Origin: Hepsetus odoe
Lineage: Eukaryota > Chordata > Actinopteri > Characiformes > Hepsetidae
Reading direction: 5' to 3'
Length of the DNA: 64,000 nt
Assembly (NCBI GenBank): GCA_017165825.1
Contig: CM029387.1
Span: 9,211,822-9,275,821 of the forward strand
This document shows, piece after piece, positions 34,720-48,130 of the stretch. The notes beneath the pieces were generated by a model. It had not been told where the DNA came from. It worked only from the letters and a program-made list of their open reading frames with translations, and did no database searches. The translations under genes and the position numbers were made by a program. Position 1 is the first letter of the stretch. Each line of letters begins with the position of its first letter.

Positions 34720-35050
34720 TTTACCGTTTGCCTTTTATGTTGGCCCAGGCTGATCCTTTTCCCAGCCCTAATGAACGGGCGGGGGCTTCCTCACTTTGTA
34801 AAGCCCAGGATTGACCTCGGCCTTAAATTACAAAGCATGCTACAAAGCTCACGGAGCAGCCTGTGCTCTTCCTGAAGGTGCTCGCTGTTGCTGTTGTTTT
34901 GAGAGTGCAGACTATGTTTGCCTTTCTTATCACCCACAGGAAACCTATGGGAAACTCTAAGCCATTCTCCCAACAACTTGCCTGTCAAATTACTATAATG
35001 CATTGCATGGCGGAAAAGTGAGCCATGAATCTTTAACACAGATTACATTA
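34720..35050. promoter_or_regulatory. Candidate noncoding regulatory block
   Basis: GC-richer, non-repetitive sequence in the desert, with compact motifs such as GATTGACCTCGGCC (nuclear-receptor half-site-like) and TAATGAACGGGCGGGGGC. No coding frame. This is an inference from composition only; cross-species alignment has not been done. Confidence 0.25.
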
Positions 35051-35397
35051 GGCTGAGATTTTATTCAGTATGTTTGATTAATACTCCAAACGCTCCAGGG
35101 ATTTCAGATAACAGGAAAAGTCTCTCCTTCATGTTGTCCACGCATCATTTCTCCATGTGTGTTTTAGAGGAGGGAGGAAAGTCTCCTTTTCAAAATAGTT
35201 CAACTACTTTTACTGTTTTGATAGATTTAGTGATTGCTTTGCAGCATTATTCCACTGATGATTATAGTTATTATGCATTGTCCCAGAAACAAATAGCACT
35301 ACGCTGTAGCTCAGCACAACAGGCCACACAGGGCAATCTCTAGGTAAGAGCCCATATCATATCAAAAACTAATTTCTTCACGTTTTTTAATCAGCCT

Positions 35398-35474
35398 GTA
35401 GACTGGAAAGAGCAGTGTTGCTTAAAACTTTATGTTAAGAAACAACATTCAACACTGCTCTCTTTCCAGTCTAC
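35398..35474. other. Long hairpin, miRNA-precursor-like
   Basis: The left arm 35398-35420 (GTAGACTGGAAAGAGCAGTG plus TTG) pairs with the right arm 35450-35474 over 23 bp, with one 2-nt bulge. The 29-nt loop itself holds a small CTTAA/TTAAG stem. Size and arm length fit a pre-miRNA, but I do not recognise a known miRNA. A small palindromic transposon remnant is the alternative. Confidence 0.7.
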
Positions 35475-36119
35475 ACCATCTATTCATGTAATCAAAGCTG
35501 CAACAACAGCCTGTACTGGACATATACGAATGCTCACCTACAAAGCCTACAGCAGATTAACCCTTTAATCAGAAGTTATGAAGTGTTTCACTCTATTCTG
35601 CTTTTTATTAAAGGACAATACAGTCAATACAGGCAAAATTAAAATACAGTGCGAGCCAATCAAATATAGTTTATATATGTCAGTTTTAAAAGCACAATAA
35701 TAAAAAGCATAATGGAAAAGGAGATGCTGGAAAATGATCATGCATTAATGTCAATTTTTGATTTGTCTGATATATCAAATCACATAAAAGTAAGTGGATG
35801 TAAAAGTGCCCATGGACCCACTAGCCCTCTAATTCGGCTTAACTCTTTTCTGACTTTTTATATCCTGAAATTATTATTCAGTAATAAAATGGAAAACAAA
35901 AACTCATTCTTCTCAGCAATATTAAATAAGAAACCAGATGTTGTGGAAGTTGTGGTTAAAATCTTAATAGTGTTCATAAACTCCAGTCTTAGTCAGGCCA
36001 GTGCCCATGTTTATTCCCATTTTCAAACATCTTCACCAACGAGTGTTTCATAAATCATCAGTTATTCTTTGACTTGATTATTTATATAGCCTAATGAAAT
36101 AATATTGCATAAACACATT
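35475..36119. other. Intergenic, nothing recognised
   Basis: AT-rich. A 113-codon open frame at 35712-36053 has no family resemblance or coding bias that I can defend. Confidence 0.4.
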
Positions 36120-36530
36120 AGCTTTGCCATCAGAATATGGGTCCATCTGGCGTTAAAAGAGATATTAAAGGAGAAATTCTCGAAAAGTTCATGATTGGTT
36201 AATGTGTACATCTTCCTGGTTTGTCACTGGTCAGAACATTAGAGGCAAACTTAAGTTAGAGTTCCATTCAGTTAAGAGTATTGTAGGATATGGTATGATG
36301 AGAGAGACCTCACCTACAACACTCTTAACAGCAGTTAAGAAGTCTGGCTTTTAGAGAAAGATTCAAGAGTGCTCTGATAAGAGCTTGATCCTTTGATGGG
36401 CCATGCCGCAGCTCGAGAGGAAGCACCTCGCTCTCTTTTGTTTCGGCACAGGCGCAGGTGAAGGTACCGAGGGGTTTTACATTGAAGCGCCTTTGATCAG
36501 CACCAACTCGCTGTAAACAAGTCACAACAC
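36120..36530. promoter_or_regulatory. Candidate regulatory block with two CTTTGAT sites
   Basis: Unique, GC-richer sequence holding two TCF/LEF-type CTTTGAT words at 36391 and 36491, exactly 100 bp apart. Between them are GCCATGCCGCAGCTCGAGAG and CGGCACAGGCGCAGGTG. No coding evidence; inferred only. Confidence 0.3.
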
Positions 36531-38683
36531 AGTTCAGGCCTGTACACCATGATCAGAGCTGGGCAGAGAAGAATAAAACCATACACCGTGAAAAAAATGT
36601 TGTCACTTCACTGAAATAAAAGTAAAAGCAGCTGTTAAAAAACAGTTTCAGCAAAAAGCATCAAGGCAAAAAACACTCATCCTACTCCTCCTGAGTTCCC
36701 ATACAAGAGCAACCCATTACTAGTACTTACTAGCAATATAAGCATTATGACTATTACTTACTAGTGTCGTAACAGCTACTGGTATCCCCACATATCAGTA
36801 AAGCAAACTGCACTGTTCTTCACCTTTTCAGGATTCTACAAAAATAAAGCACTAAAGCTCTTGAGTGAAAAGATGTGAGCATCAAGAAGCTGTCAAAGAG
36901 CTAAATCAACAGAATAGAATGAAATTTAACTTCAGATTGGAATAAGGGAGTCCTTTTCTTAAAATTAGACTTGAAGTACAAAAACTGACAAACAAATAAA
37001 TAAAAAATAAATAAAAATCCAAAAAAGAAAAATATGCAATGTTACTTGGGCATTACTATGTCTACATACTTGTGGTTTTTATAACTTTAACCTTTTTAGT
37101 AACTTTTGTTTTGGTCCGTTTGTTCAGTTTTAGTACTCCTACGAGAAAAATGATAATCAACAAAATGATTCATATACAAACAAATAAAAATACTTGTGTT
37201 CGAAAAGATTTATAAATTCATTTGAATAAGAATATAAATACATATAAATATACATCTAAAAATGGATCATTTGCCAAAGTTTTGGGTCCCGTAGTCAAAT
37301 GATGAGTTTCGTGGATCAATGTTTGTTGATAAATGAAAATAAGTTCCCATTCTCTACAGTTTTGCACACTTTATTTCACAATGACTACTTCAATGACATT
37401 TTTTTTTCACTCAAAATGCTCAAAATGTTCACTTTTGAAAATATATAATTGAGTATTGTGAACATTTTGTTTAGTTCATTTTAATGAACTCAGCAGATAA
37501 ATGTAAAGAATTAAAATGTACAGAAAATGGACAGATGCTGTATATTTGTTTTAAAAAATAATGTATATATGTATGTAAATATGTTATGATTATGTACCAG
37601 AATCAGTCAAAGTTTTTTAATAAGACCATTTTCCAATGTCTATGTAACCCATTTAATGATACAAGCACTCTTTATTACTGTGCCTTTAAGACTGGTTATA
37701 AGTAAATGAGCTCTGTTCTTACTGGCTACCCTGGATCATGCCTCTTTAAAAGGTAGTCTGGCCTGACACATTGTTTGTATCAACACTCATGGGTGAAAAC
37801 TGCTGTAGGATGAACAGACAGATATAAGTTAACCTGCAGATTTTTTATGACACCACAACATTAGCTAATTCAAGATGTGGGCAGTTATATATGGACTTGA
37901 TGAAATGAGGAGTGAATGGTACGTCTATGTCCAATGTGAACGCTTTCATTTGAAAAAAACAAATGATAAGGAAAATTCAAGTTTCCCTTTAAAAACCTTT
38001 AAGGGTCTTTAACAAAACCACAAAAAGTCTATGTTCGTCAAACAAATTCAAAATCGAAATCTATTATTATTACAAAACCTAAAATCTATTAACATCAATC
38101 AATTCTTGCATCATTTGGGTAAAGTATTTTATGGAGCAACAAATTGTAGCTCGAAAAAGCAACATGCTTTATTACTAGTATGGAACGATACTTTTTTAGC
38201 TTTGAACTTTTTTTGCCCTTGATTCATCATTTGAGTAAAAAGTGTGATAGAAACTTGTGAATAATTGATAAACCTTTTTGATTTACATGCAGCACGACCC
38301 ACTCACTTTCTCCCAAAGCCACGGTGCTCCAGGTCATTTTGCTCCTGTTGGAATCGACAGGTGCACTGCCCTCATCTCTCTCACCTGTGGCTGTGGCTGC
38401 TTTCACGCTCTAGAGCCACAACTTATGTTTCCTTTCACGCTTCCCTTCATTTATTCTTATTCTACCGAAGGGCTGTGTGAGTCGAGTCAAACAGGCCAAC
38501 GTGTGTTTCTTGTTTTCATCGTTTTCAGCGTGGATGTGTTTCTACCAGTAAGCTGTTCTTTGACGTGATAGTTTATATAGTTTAATTTGAATAGTTTTGC
38601 ACCAAAATCAAACAAGCCTATGTGGGTTAATGCATGTTAAATATGTGGCTAACTGCCATTAAAAGATTATTAGAGGGCTTATG
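36531..38683. other. Intergenic, nothing recognised
   Basis: AT-rich unique DNA. Short frames (38031-38568) show no family. Confidence 0.4.
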
Positions 38684-38936
38684 AAGTGAAGTGAAAGTGA
38701 CTATTTTTCATCATGAACACGGCACAGCACACAGTGAGCCACAACAAAATGCATCCTCTGCATTTAACTCATACACACACACGTGCAGCAGTGGGCAGCA
38801 ACATTCAGCACTTGGGGAGCAGTGGCGGGGACAGTACCTTGCTCAAGGGTACCTCAGGGCATTCTACTGGTACGGGATTCAAATCCACGACTTTCTGATC
38901 CTGGGGCCCAGTCCGTAACCACTAGGCCATCGCAGC
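38684..38936 (-). mobile_element. tRNA-derived SINE, type B, reversed
   Basis: Full-length-looking reverse copy: AAGTGAAAGTGACTATTTTT tail, CACAACAAAATGCATCCTCT, ACACACGTGCAGCAGTGGGC, TTGCTCAAGGGTACCTCAGG, B-box complement GGGATTCAAATCC, and head complement AACCACTAGGCCATCGC. Confidence 0.85.
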
Positions 38937-41900
38937 TATGTAACATTGATAAAAAATCAGCGCTTAGTGTAGTATGTAAATATTGGCATAAATATTGTTG
39001 TAAATATCTATATAGGTGTACATAGAAATTTTATTTAAAATATACAGGAATGTCAATGTAAACAGAAACTAAGCTCCAAAAACAGTTGGTTGTGAATTTA
39101 CTGTTTGTGTGGTGTCAAAAAAGTGTATTTGCATTTTTGTATATAATATGCAAAACATGTAATGTTTGCAGGGCCTAAATCAGCCCTGAGCAGTTTAGCC
39201 ACATCTGATGATGCTGAAATTAACTTTCACACTGATAATTCAAACTGATTATTTATACCAGGGACTGGAGATGCAATGAACATTTGACATTTAAATGACA
39301 AAAGGCTGAAAAATGATTGAATAAATTATAACTTCTCCTTTCGGTCGAGTGCAGGGAAGGGTGGGTAAATAAAGACTCTAGCGTTTATCTTTACTGTGAG
39401 CTGAAGCTTAAGAAAACATTTTAATTAAATATGGAAACATTTCAAGAGTACACATCAAAATCTGACATACTGGCATTGCCATATCCTTATTTTATTATTC
39501 TGGCTGTATGTTATATATTATTATTGATAAAACAAAACAAAACAAAAACAGACAAACAATAAAAACTAACAGGTTAAATGTTTAAGCATTCCTCCGACAC
39601 ATGCTAAATTACTTTTATTTTTATTTATGAGCTTTTTATTGATTAATAAGCCCAATGAACAGTTTTCTGGGCTTGTTAAAGAGTTGATTTAGTCTCTAAA
39701 CTCGTGTTGCAAGCAAAATGTAAAGTAAGTGGAATTAAAAAAACTTACAGTTCCATGTATATTTACAGAATTTGGGTCCAGGCTTGTAAGAAACTTCTCA
39801 AGTTGGGATGACTGGAGAGGAAATCATTTTTGGTGAATATCCTCTCTTAGCAGAGGTTTGGCTTGATCTTTCTAAAGCAACTGGTACTTACCAATCACTT
39901 TTAAAGACTTATGGTGACTCACGTGTAAAGACTGCACATGTCACGTATCTACAAAAGCAATGATTATGGAGTCATGAGAGTGAAGTAAAGAAATATATTC
40001 ATAAATATAAGGATGAATAAACTGGGAGTCAAAATGGGATTTATAAAGATTCTCAACAGTCAGAAGCTACTTTCTTAAGAAGAACCATCCCTGCAAATAA
40101 TTTATAACCCTTGGAGTTTAAGGACTAAAAAGTCCAATAAGGAGTTGTGAAATCAGCATGGGTTTTAATGACATATGACAGAACTGGATTCAGTGATGTA
40201 TTTTTTGCCCTTTAATGAGGCTCCTCTTCCAGAAACTGTCCTGCAAGGCCGATTCCTGAAAGGCTCTTCAAAGTCTGTGGTACAATCTCATGCAGGCGTT
40301 CCTTTGTGCGGTTAAAGCCATGGGTGATGGCAGAGGCTGCATGCGCCTGCTTATGATTCGATGTCCTGTTTATGTTGAACCTCAGCACAGTCTTTCCGGA
40401 GGGAAGCCATGCCATACGGAGTGCAAATGGCTTCGCTTGCCTCCCCATTCTTAATCATCTAAACACGCGCATGTGTTATTTCACATGGACAGAGTGTCAA
40501 GTCAGAGCAACAAGAACAACCTCATCACCAATAATCAAATCAGCATGTCTTAATGAGGTACGATGCATTTACTACCTACCGGTTCTATTAAACATGTGTT
40601 CTTAAAGTGGGGAACACAATCTCTATACAGTACTGGACAACAATCTAGAAAATGATTTAAAATGATAGAACTGTAAATACCAGTTATTGGGTTTTTGCTT
40701 TAACTATTTCACCTAAGTACCATGAGCTCTGAAGGTCTGTCAGTGGCTTTTCATTTCTAACTTTTAAGCTGTATACCTCTCACAGTAGTACTCATAGTAG
40801 TTCAGGAATAATTCATGGAAGTATTTAGATCTAAAAGGGGAAAAAAGTAATGAATAAAGAAAGAATGTTAATGCAACTGAAGGCTGTCTGGTTTATATAG
40901 TACTGAATAGTTGAAGACAGTGGGTTTTTTGTTATGGTTTCTGTGTTTATGTGTGTTTTTTTGGTTGTTTTGAGTGAAGGGTGTTTTTTTTTTCTTTTGT
41001 TGTTTTTTAAACAGTCCTTGCTATGATATTCCAGGTAGTCCAAGTGATTCCTGTCGTGTGGCTGCTATACTTCCATCTCGGTGACATAACGGGTGTACAA
41101 GCTGGTGTTCACATAAAATTCATTGACTATGAGGGAATATATCGATGATATAGAAAGAATTTCAGAATGTTGACCATTTCGTCTTTCCTGTCTGTGAGAG
41201 AAAAGTTATGGGCTCTAAAACATTCACAGATTTTGAGCACAGAATAAAACCAAATCTAGAAAATCACTAAATATCAGCAGTTGTTTTACAACTCATTTAC
41301 ACACTATATAGGATACCATCCAATAGGTCCTTTACTCAGCCAATTCTCCACGACTCCATATTTAGCATATTAAGAAAACACAAAAGACCTTCTAGTGAGT
41401 TATTTTTATTGGTATGTTGTAAGCTTGTTACAGGAACAGAGATTTGGTTCCTTTTCTCCTCAGTGTAGCTCAAACCACTGGATGAAATTAGAATCCATCC
41501 CAGGAAAGTTGATTCCAATTTTGAACTGTGACTACAAATACTGAAGTATTGAAATGGTTAAGCAAAAACGCTGACACATCAGATCAAAATTTACTGTATA
41601 AAAGGAATAGTTTACTGACAAAACACAACGTTCATCTTTAAAAAGTGAAATTATTATGCATGCAGCCTGCATTGTGCTAGGCACTTGGGTATATGTTTAC
41701 ATAGCATGTTAGATACCTAACAAGCCATGTAAATGTCACTGTGCTGAATTAAAGAAATTCAACAAGTTCAAACATCAAACTTTGATCCAAGATGGTGGCA
41801 TGGTAAGAATCTTAAAAAAGCCCAAACTTTGGTGCTTTTTGTTGTTGATTCTCTGTTGTGTTGTGTTATGCTGTATTGTGACTTTGTCCTTGTATGTTTT

Positions 41901-42190
41901 ACTGTTTGCACTAGTGTAGTTTTAATGTCATGTTCTATCTTTTTGTAGCACCGTGGTCCTGGAGGAGCATTGTCTTTTGCACTGTGTATTATGTAGAAGC
42001 TTGAACTGACATTAAAACCCATTTGACTTGGCTTGATATTGGCTGCTTAGCTACATTTAGAGTAATGTTTATGCCAAAGAGATATTGCAACAAATGTTTC
42101 CGTTAGTGTTTATTTTCATGTAGTGAAAGGTTACTGCCTTTGACTATTTAATGACTACATAGTGCCACAATATATAACCTGCAATGATTA
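38937..42190. other. Intergenic, no gene recognised
   Basis: Unique DNA of low GC content. Frames at 40212-40605 and 41336-42022 are short and unrecognised. Confidence 0.4.
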
Positions 42191-42194
42191 TATA

Positions 42195-42720
42195 CTTCTT
42201 AGGTGGACTTGTTGCCGTAGGTAGTCAGGTAACCTGAGATTGGTCGAACCCTCGTTCGTGCAGCTACCTCCATGTGGGACGGGTGCTGTATGTCTGTGTG
42301 CATGTCGGGGATTCGGAGAGAGACCCAAGAGAGATGGCTGATGGCATGCAGGTCATCCCCTGTTGGGGGCAGTGAAGGGTCATCTCACTGCGGGACCTTT
42401 CTTGTGGGGGTCGGCCTACGGCCCCCGACCGGGTCCGCTCCGGCTGCAGTTCTAAGCAGAGGAAGGAGCAAGGGCGACCCTGGAGAGAGGGACCCCAGCA
42501 GCCCCGGCCTAGGCCAATGTGTTCTCAATCATAGGAAACACAAACAAAAAAAAGGGCCTGATTTAAGAAAGACCATAGAATTCTCTAGAGAAGCCCCCCT
42601 CCCACCATCACCACCACCACTGCCAATCCTCCACTCACGCCACCCACAACCTGGCGCTCCATGCTCTCACCTCCTGGAGAGTGGGGGAGGAAGAGAAAGA
42701 AAAGAAGGAAAAGAGAGGTA
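42195..42720. promoter_or_regulatory. GC-rich block in the gene desert
   Basis: Markedly GC- and CpG-richer than the surrounding 10 kb, with GGTCGGCCTACGGCCCCCGA containing a near-palindrome (GGCC...GGCC), then an A/C-rich stretch and a C-rich tail. A 149-codon plus-strand frame covers it, but the translation shows no domain. It could be a distal regulatory element, an unannotated first exon or a decayed mobile element. Confidence 0.3.
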
Positions 42721-42837
42721 AGGAAAACAAACACCTTCCTTGTTAACAAGACACAGAAGCATCAGGTTCCTGTCCCCCTGTCCGTCTGCTCTCCTTGCTT
42801 CATCCCTTCCACTGCTCACTCTTTACCTGCACTTTGT

Positions 42838-42846
42838 GTGTGTGTG

Positions 42847-42904
<58 letters not shown>
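42838..42904. repeat. (GT)n microsatellite
   Basis: About 30 GT units with one GCCTG interruption. Confidence 0.95.
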
Positions 42905-42905
<1 letters not shown>

Positions 42906-43660
42906 CTCTGAGGGTGTGATGGGTCTTTGCTCCCCTTGAAGCAAAACAAACAAATACAGAGCTTAAGGAGGTGCCGCCACTAATGAATGACAGCTGAGGA
43001 GTGAAAGAGAAAGCAATAACTATCAAGTGATGCTAAACAGCTAATAAGGAGCTTTAGTGACACCACACAGTTAGTACACTCTCAAAAACAATTCTTACAG
43101 GGATTTGCATGGGGTTCTGGAAGGAACCGTTTAAATAAAAAATTACCCCACTGCCTCTCGAATTGCTTTTAAAGGCTCCGAGTGATCTGAAAAATTAACG
43201 ATAATATGCTTCAAAAGTTTAAAAAATGACATAGTGGTCTGTTGCTTCAGATCCATTACCAGAAGAAGCTAAACCCTTTCACTGTCTCAGACCTGCTTCT
43301 AATTATCCTTCCGCCCTGTTCACTGTTTAATAAGGCAATATGTGATAGAAAGATGATATGCAATGAAAGATGTTACATCTGAGATGCTCTCTTTTAATGT
43401 GAGGGAGGACTGTTTTTAGATGGTTAACTCAGCAGCCCAAGATAATCTCTTTTAAAGTGCTTCTTAGGGTATTGTGAAATTCTATACTGAGCGCTCTCTC
43501 TGTTTAGTTGTTAGATCTAAAATATTGAGAGATAAATTTGAGAATGCATAAAAATCTCATATGGAAAATTAAATAAAAAATTTTGTGCTATTGGAAATTG
43601 ACACAGTACAAAGACTCCATTAATGAAGTCATGTGACTGTAATAAAACTTTTTTTCCAAA
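42905..43660. other. Intergenic, nothing recognised
   Basis: Unique sequence between two dinucleotide runs. Confidence 0.4.
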
Positions 43661-43668
43661 AGGGTTGC

Positions 43669-43682
43669 ACACACACACACAA

Positions 43683-43713
<31 letters not shown>

Positions 43714-43717
43714 CACA

Positions 43718-43751
<34 letters not shown>
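43669..43751. repeat. (CA)n microsatellite
   Basis: CA run with AAACA and TAGACA interruptions. Confidence 0.95.
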
Positions 43752-43756
<5 letters not shown>

Positions 43757-44689
43757 TTATATATACAGAGAGAGAGAAATTAATACATTATTAAACCTTG
43801 CACTAATAAGGAATTGTGAGCAAAAGATGAAAGATAATACTCTAACATTAATTGACTCAGCATTTGAGAACTGTAGAACTGTGCAGTGTACAGAGTTTAG
43901 TGTAAGTATGAGGCTTAGGCCAAGCAGCTGTGCCTCTGGGCTGATAAAAACAGAACACATCTCAGCAGGACACACTCGCTGTGCCTCTCCCTGTGGAATA
44001 CAGCTAACAAACTGTTGTACTGAATCATAGTGGTGGTGGTGGTGGGGGTCTCTGAAAATTTCTTTTCATATTTATAGCCAGGAATTTACAATGCATACTG
44101 TAACGCTGCTAGTTTTTTTTTTTTTTTAAGGACGGGGAACAGGAATGGACAAAGTTCCACATTTGAAAGGCTATAAAAACTATACATATATATTTATTAA
44201 TTCGGTGCTTGCAAAATAAACTTCAAAATATGGAGAAGAAGGAAAAAAAAGCAAGGTAACAATTTTATATGAATAAAATAAAATGATGGCATAAGGGGCT
44301 GAGGTTATTGGCTGCTTTTTACAATATAGTTCATGCTGTTAATATCCGGCTCAAAGGACACTTCCATTGGGAAGCCATAGAGTAATGTCAAGAGAAGATG
44401 AGTAGTAAACAAAAGTGTTGCCAGTTCAGTCCACTGGGCAGGGAGGGAGTGGGAGTGAACAACTCCTGCATCCATGGATGAAGTGCCCTTGTCAATGCCC
44501 TTGACAGACTCACTATTCCCAACATGTGTACAAGCACAGGAATTTAATTTGAACTAAACGTCATTTACAGCCTCATTGTTCTTAATCTGTCTTTTTCTTT
44601 TTTTTATACATGGATGCAACATAGTCTTCTTATTTTGAACGTTGTGATGTTAATTAATTTATAACAATAACATGTCACCATGTTGTCCC
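43752..44689. other. Intergenic, nothing recognised
   Basis: AT-rich. Contains a GGTGGT run near 44031-44048 and a poly-T near 44114-44128. Confidence 0.4.
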
Positions 44690-45330
44690 TTTGTAGGGAG
44701 GATGTAGGCCTTATTGAGATTCAGAGAAAGACTGAAAACGAATGCACCACACAGAAGAAAGGAGTGAGAGAGAACTCACCCATATCTCACACAGTTGGGG
44801 GCGATCAGTCATTTTCACACATCCTGCCATGACGTCTTTCTCCTACTGTGCTGAAGCATGACGAGTGGCAGACAAAACCAGGGACATGGACAGGTCTGTG
44901 TGAACACCCCTGTGTTTTGTCTCACCTAACTGATAAAATGAGATTAAGCTAAAGGACCCTGTTCCTGGGGTTTTCTGCCCCTGACACTCTTTTGTGTGAG
45001 TGCCAATTAAACGGGCAGCTCAGAGGAACCACCAGAAAAAGCCCAACCTAAGTTGCAGGATTGATAGCGTGGCTCAGCAATGACACCAGTGGAATTGAGT
45101 TCAATGGTTCAGGTTAATGCCCTTTTCTTCACTCGCTCAGGTAAAGAGACCCACATGGATGCTAATACCTCACATGTGGAACAAAGCTTTCTCTGTAGGT
45201 CGAGCCATTGCGCACATCGCAGTGAGTCGCAGCAAAGCAACCCCGTGCTGGAGATACAGCTTTGCTTTGCTAGTAAGGTTCATTTTGATTTACGCAAAAC
45301 CTTCCCAGTAGGTGTGATCAGCCAGTGCTA
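44690..45330. promoter_or_regulatory. Candidate conserved noncoding block
   Basis: About 640 bp of balanced-composition unique sequence with compact factor-like words: GCCAATTAAACGGGCAGC near 45001, GGAACAAAGCTTTC near 45179 (SOX/TCF-like) and CCATTGCGCACA near 45208. Open frames over it are short. Inferred from texture only. Confidence 0.25.
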
Positions 45331-47819
45331 AATGCCACCCTCTCGGCAGTGCCAGCGATAGTGAGAGCTGTAGACATAACACGACTCTCTTTGTTTAGAA
45401 TTCCAATTGTGTTTTTATCAGTTCCCCTCAAAGCAGTGCTACTCTTATTGAAGGGTGCTCTTCAAAACAGTAGCACAGAGAAACACCATCTTTGTCTTGA
45501 CTTACTGGAAAATATATTACGTTTCTATTATGGGCATCACTAAGTCATCTAAGAACACGTCAACAAAAATGGTTATCTTAAAATAGGCAGCTCTATGCAG
45601 TATCTATCACAAGTCAGGGCCCATACATAAACAACGTAGGTTTTGAGATTTACAAGTAAGCTCTATTCAGTCAAATGTGACAGTGTTTACTATGAGGGCA
45701 ATCTGTACATCTCTCAAGATCGACACACTCAGTCAAGGCAACAAAGGGCATTTAAGGAAAGGTAATGATATATTTTTATTTTTCCAATGCAAAAATTGTG
45801 GTGCAAAAATTCCCTTTAATGTAAAAGGATGCATACAAATTAATAGAACTGAATGTTGCCTAGAGAAATATAAATGAATCCTGTAAATGAAAGCATGCTT
45901 CTCTAGCATACGGAAGTAAGGAGTGAGAGAGGACTCCTCATATATTCATAATGGTTTCTTCGGTTTGAAAAAATAATATATAAATGCATTCAGAATGCAT
46001 TCAATAGCATTTCAAAAGATTGTTAAACCAAGCTGTAACAAAACTACCAAACGTTTATTTGAGTCAATGCCAACAGTATTTGTGTTCAATTCAGTGTTAA
46101 ATGAACAGTTACAACATAGAATTAGCACTTAAAGTTTTTATTTACATCCATTATGTTAATGGTTATCTTTGTAGTGAATATACTGCAAGCATAAACTCAG
46201 CACTGAGGAGGTTTGCTGTCTACTGCATATAACAAATGTCTCCTATAATCAAGCTGTCAGCACTGGTTTTATGCAGGAAATGTTTAGCCCTTTTGTAGAG
46301 AGAGCACTCTGCCTACAGCCACTGAATCTGGCCTGAGGTTTTAGCGCTGGCTCATCTATCAGTGGGTAATATTCCACTGCTGCGGACGCCTCTCCTTCTA
46401 TCGGACGCAAAGACCTGCGCTGGCTCACTGTGTTCTGCCTATATCTTAGTACACGATGTCACTCAGGCACAGCAATGTGTGTGCGTGTTTATGTGTGTGA
46501 GCCTCTGCTTTCTGGATCTCTCCTTCAGGAATAAGACTCCCACTTCAGCCTTATCTGCTGTTGACATGCAGAAACTGATAGATTCAGTCATGTCAGCGCT
46601 CCCAGTATAACTAACTCGCTGATCACATCCCTGTGGCTCGCAATAGCGAGAAAAACTCAGAACTTGTGAGAAATAAAATTCTTATAAGTCATTAGAGAGG
46701 ATATGTCAGTAAGAGTATGTCTTATAGCAGAAAATGCATGGATAGCAAGAGAGCTGCATCTGCTCTGAAAAATACTCTTCTCTAAACTCCATAGCTACAG
46801 AAAGTTTTGAGGTGTTTATCTAGGTTCACCTACTTTGTACAATGACAGCAGTGACACTGGCATGATAGTGAGTGAGTCTAGCTTGGGGATGATAGAATGA
46901 AGTGGAATGCAGATTCTGGGGGTTTAAACACATGAAACTGGTTTGAGGATAAAACAGTGGTCTTTGTTTTCAGAAACTGGCAACTGATAAAGAGAACTTA
47001 GTCGAAAGTGTTCACCCATATGGCTCACTGGATCAAAAAAGTTTTATTTTTATTAGACTGGAGGTGTATGGCCTTATAAAACTGGGATGCAATAATTCTT
47101 TTCTATTTCAAATTCCCCCATATTATTTGGCCTTTTAACATTAATTCCTTTGTTGTGTTCTGTCTGAGTGATATGCTCAGACTGTGGGTGGTGATTATTT
47201 GAAATGTTGTCGGGCACATGCTGTGCACAGCCAAAATAATACAGATATCACCACACGTGAGAAATTTAAGTCAATGTAGCACTTGATAGATTTTATTAAG
47301 TATTAAGCTCCCTCAGCTTCTTCTGTTATTGCTCCATCTGTTTGAATGTGAATTTAACTCTGTAATATAAGCTTTATTGTCGCCTACAAGTTGTCAATAA
47401 GGTAGCTATGGCTCATAAAGTGGGCTGTATGTTTACAGGGTGTGTAGAATCTCTAGCAATGCTGCAGAGCCTGATACACTCACAGCAGTGCTCCACACAT
47501 TCCTAGACTGCTGGCATCTTTGCTGTGCTGAGAATGGTCAATGGTGGCCCCTTCCATTAATAAAAGAGATGAACTGATAACTGTTCAAGTTAATAATTGT
47601 TTCCCTGTAAAGTGCACCTACATGATAGGATTATCCGGTAAATTTGCTCAGGTAGGCAGGTACAGATTTATCAAATAAACTGCCATTGTTCTTGCAGTTT
47701 TAGGTGTCACTACTGACTGTTTACACTAGAAGATGGATGGATTTAGAGGAATTAACCTATTAGATTGTTGTTAGTCTAGTAGTCTGTTTGACCAACTATG
47801 TTTTGCAGTTTCCAGCGGT
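45331..47819. other. Intergenic, no gene recognised
   Basis: Unique desert sequence; short frames (45677-46610) unrecognised. Confidence 0.4.
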
Positions 47820-48130
47820 CTTCATATTCATTAAGTCACTCTTCATAACCATTACCCAAAGGGCTGTTTTGATCGGAAAGACAGGCACGGCTGATAATCC
47901 TCACACAGTTGGCTAAACAATCCCACCATGGGTTTGTCAAGTTAGCCTGTGACACGACGGCTTCCCTCGAGCTTATGCTCACCTCTTTAAAGTGTGCCCT
48001 CGCCGGCCCTTCAGGAATGCTAAGCCCCGCACAGGAAGCTGCTGAAGTGCTGGACCATATCAAAGGGCCCAGGTGAGTGACAGGTAAAGCACAAACTGCA
48101 AGGACATGACCCTCCCTCACTCATCCACAA
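47820..48130. promoter_or_regulatory. Candidate conserved noncoding block
   Basis: GC-richer unique stretch with a CCCTCGCCGGCCC centre. A 94-codon minus-strand frame covers it without a recognisable domain. Confidence 0.25.

Noticed and set aside
42272..42721. 149-codon plus-strand frame as a gene
   Set aside because: No recognisable domain, no splice or promoter context, and low-complexity Pro-rich end; retained only as a GC-rich block.
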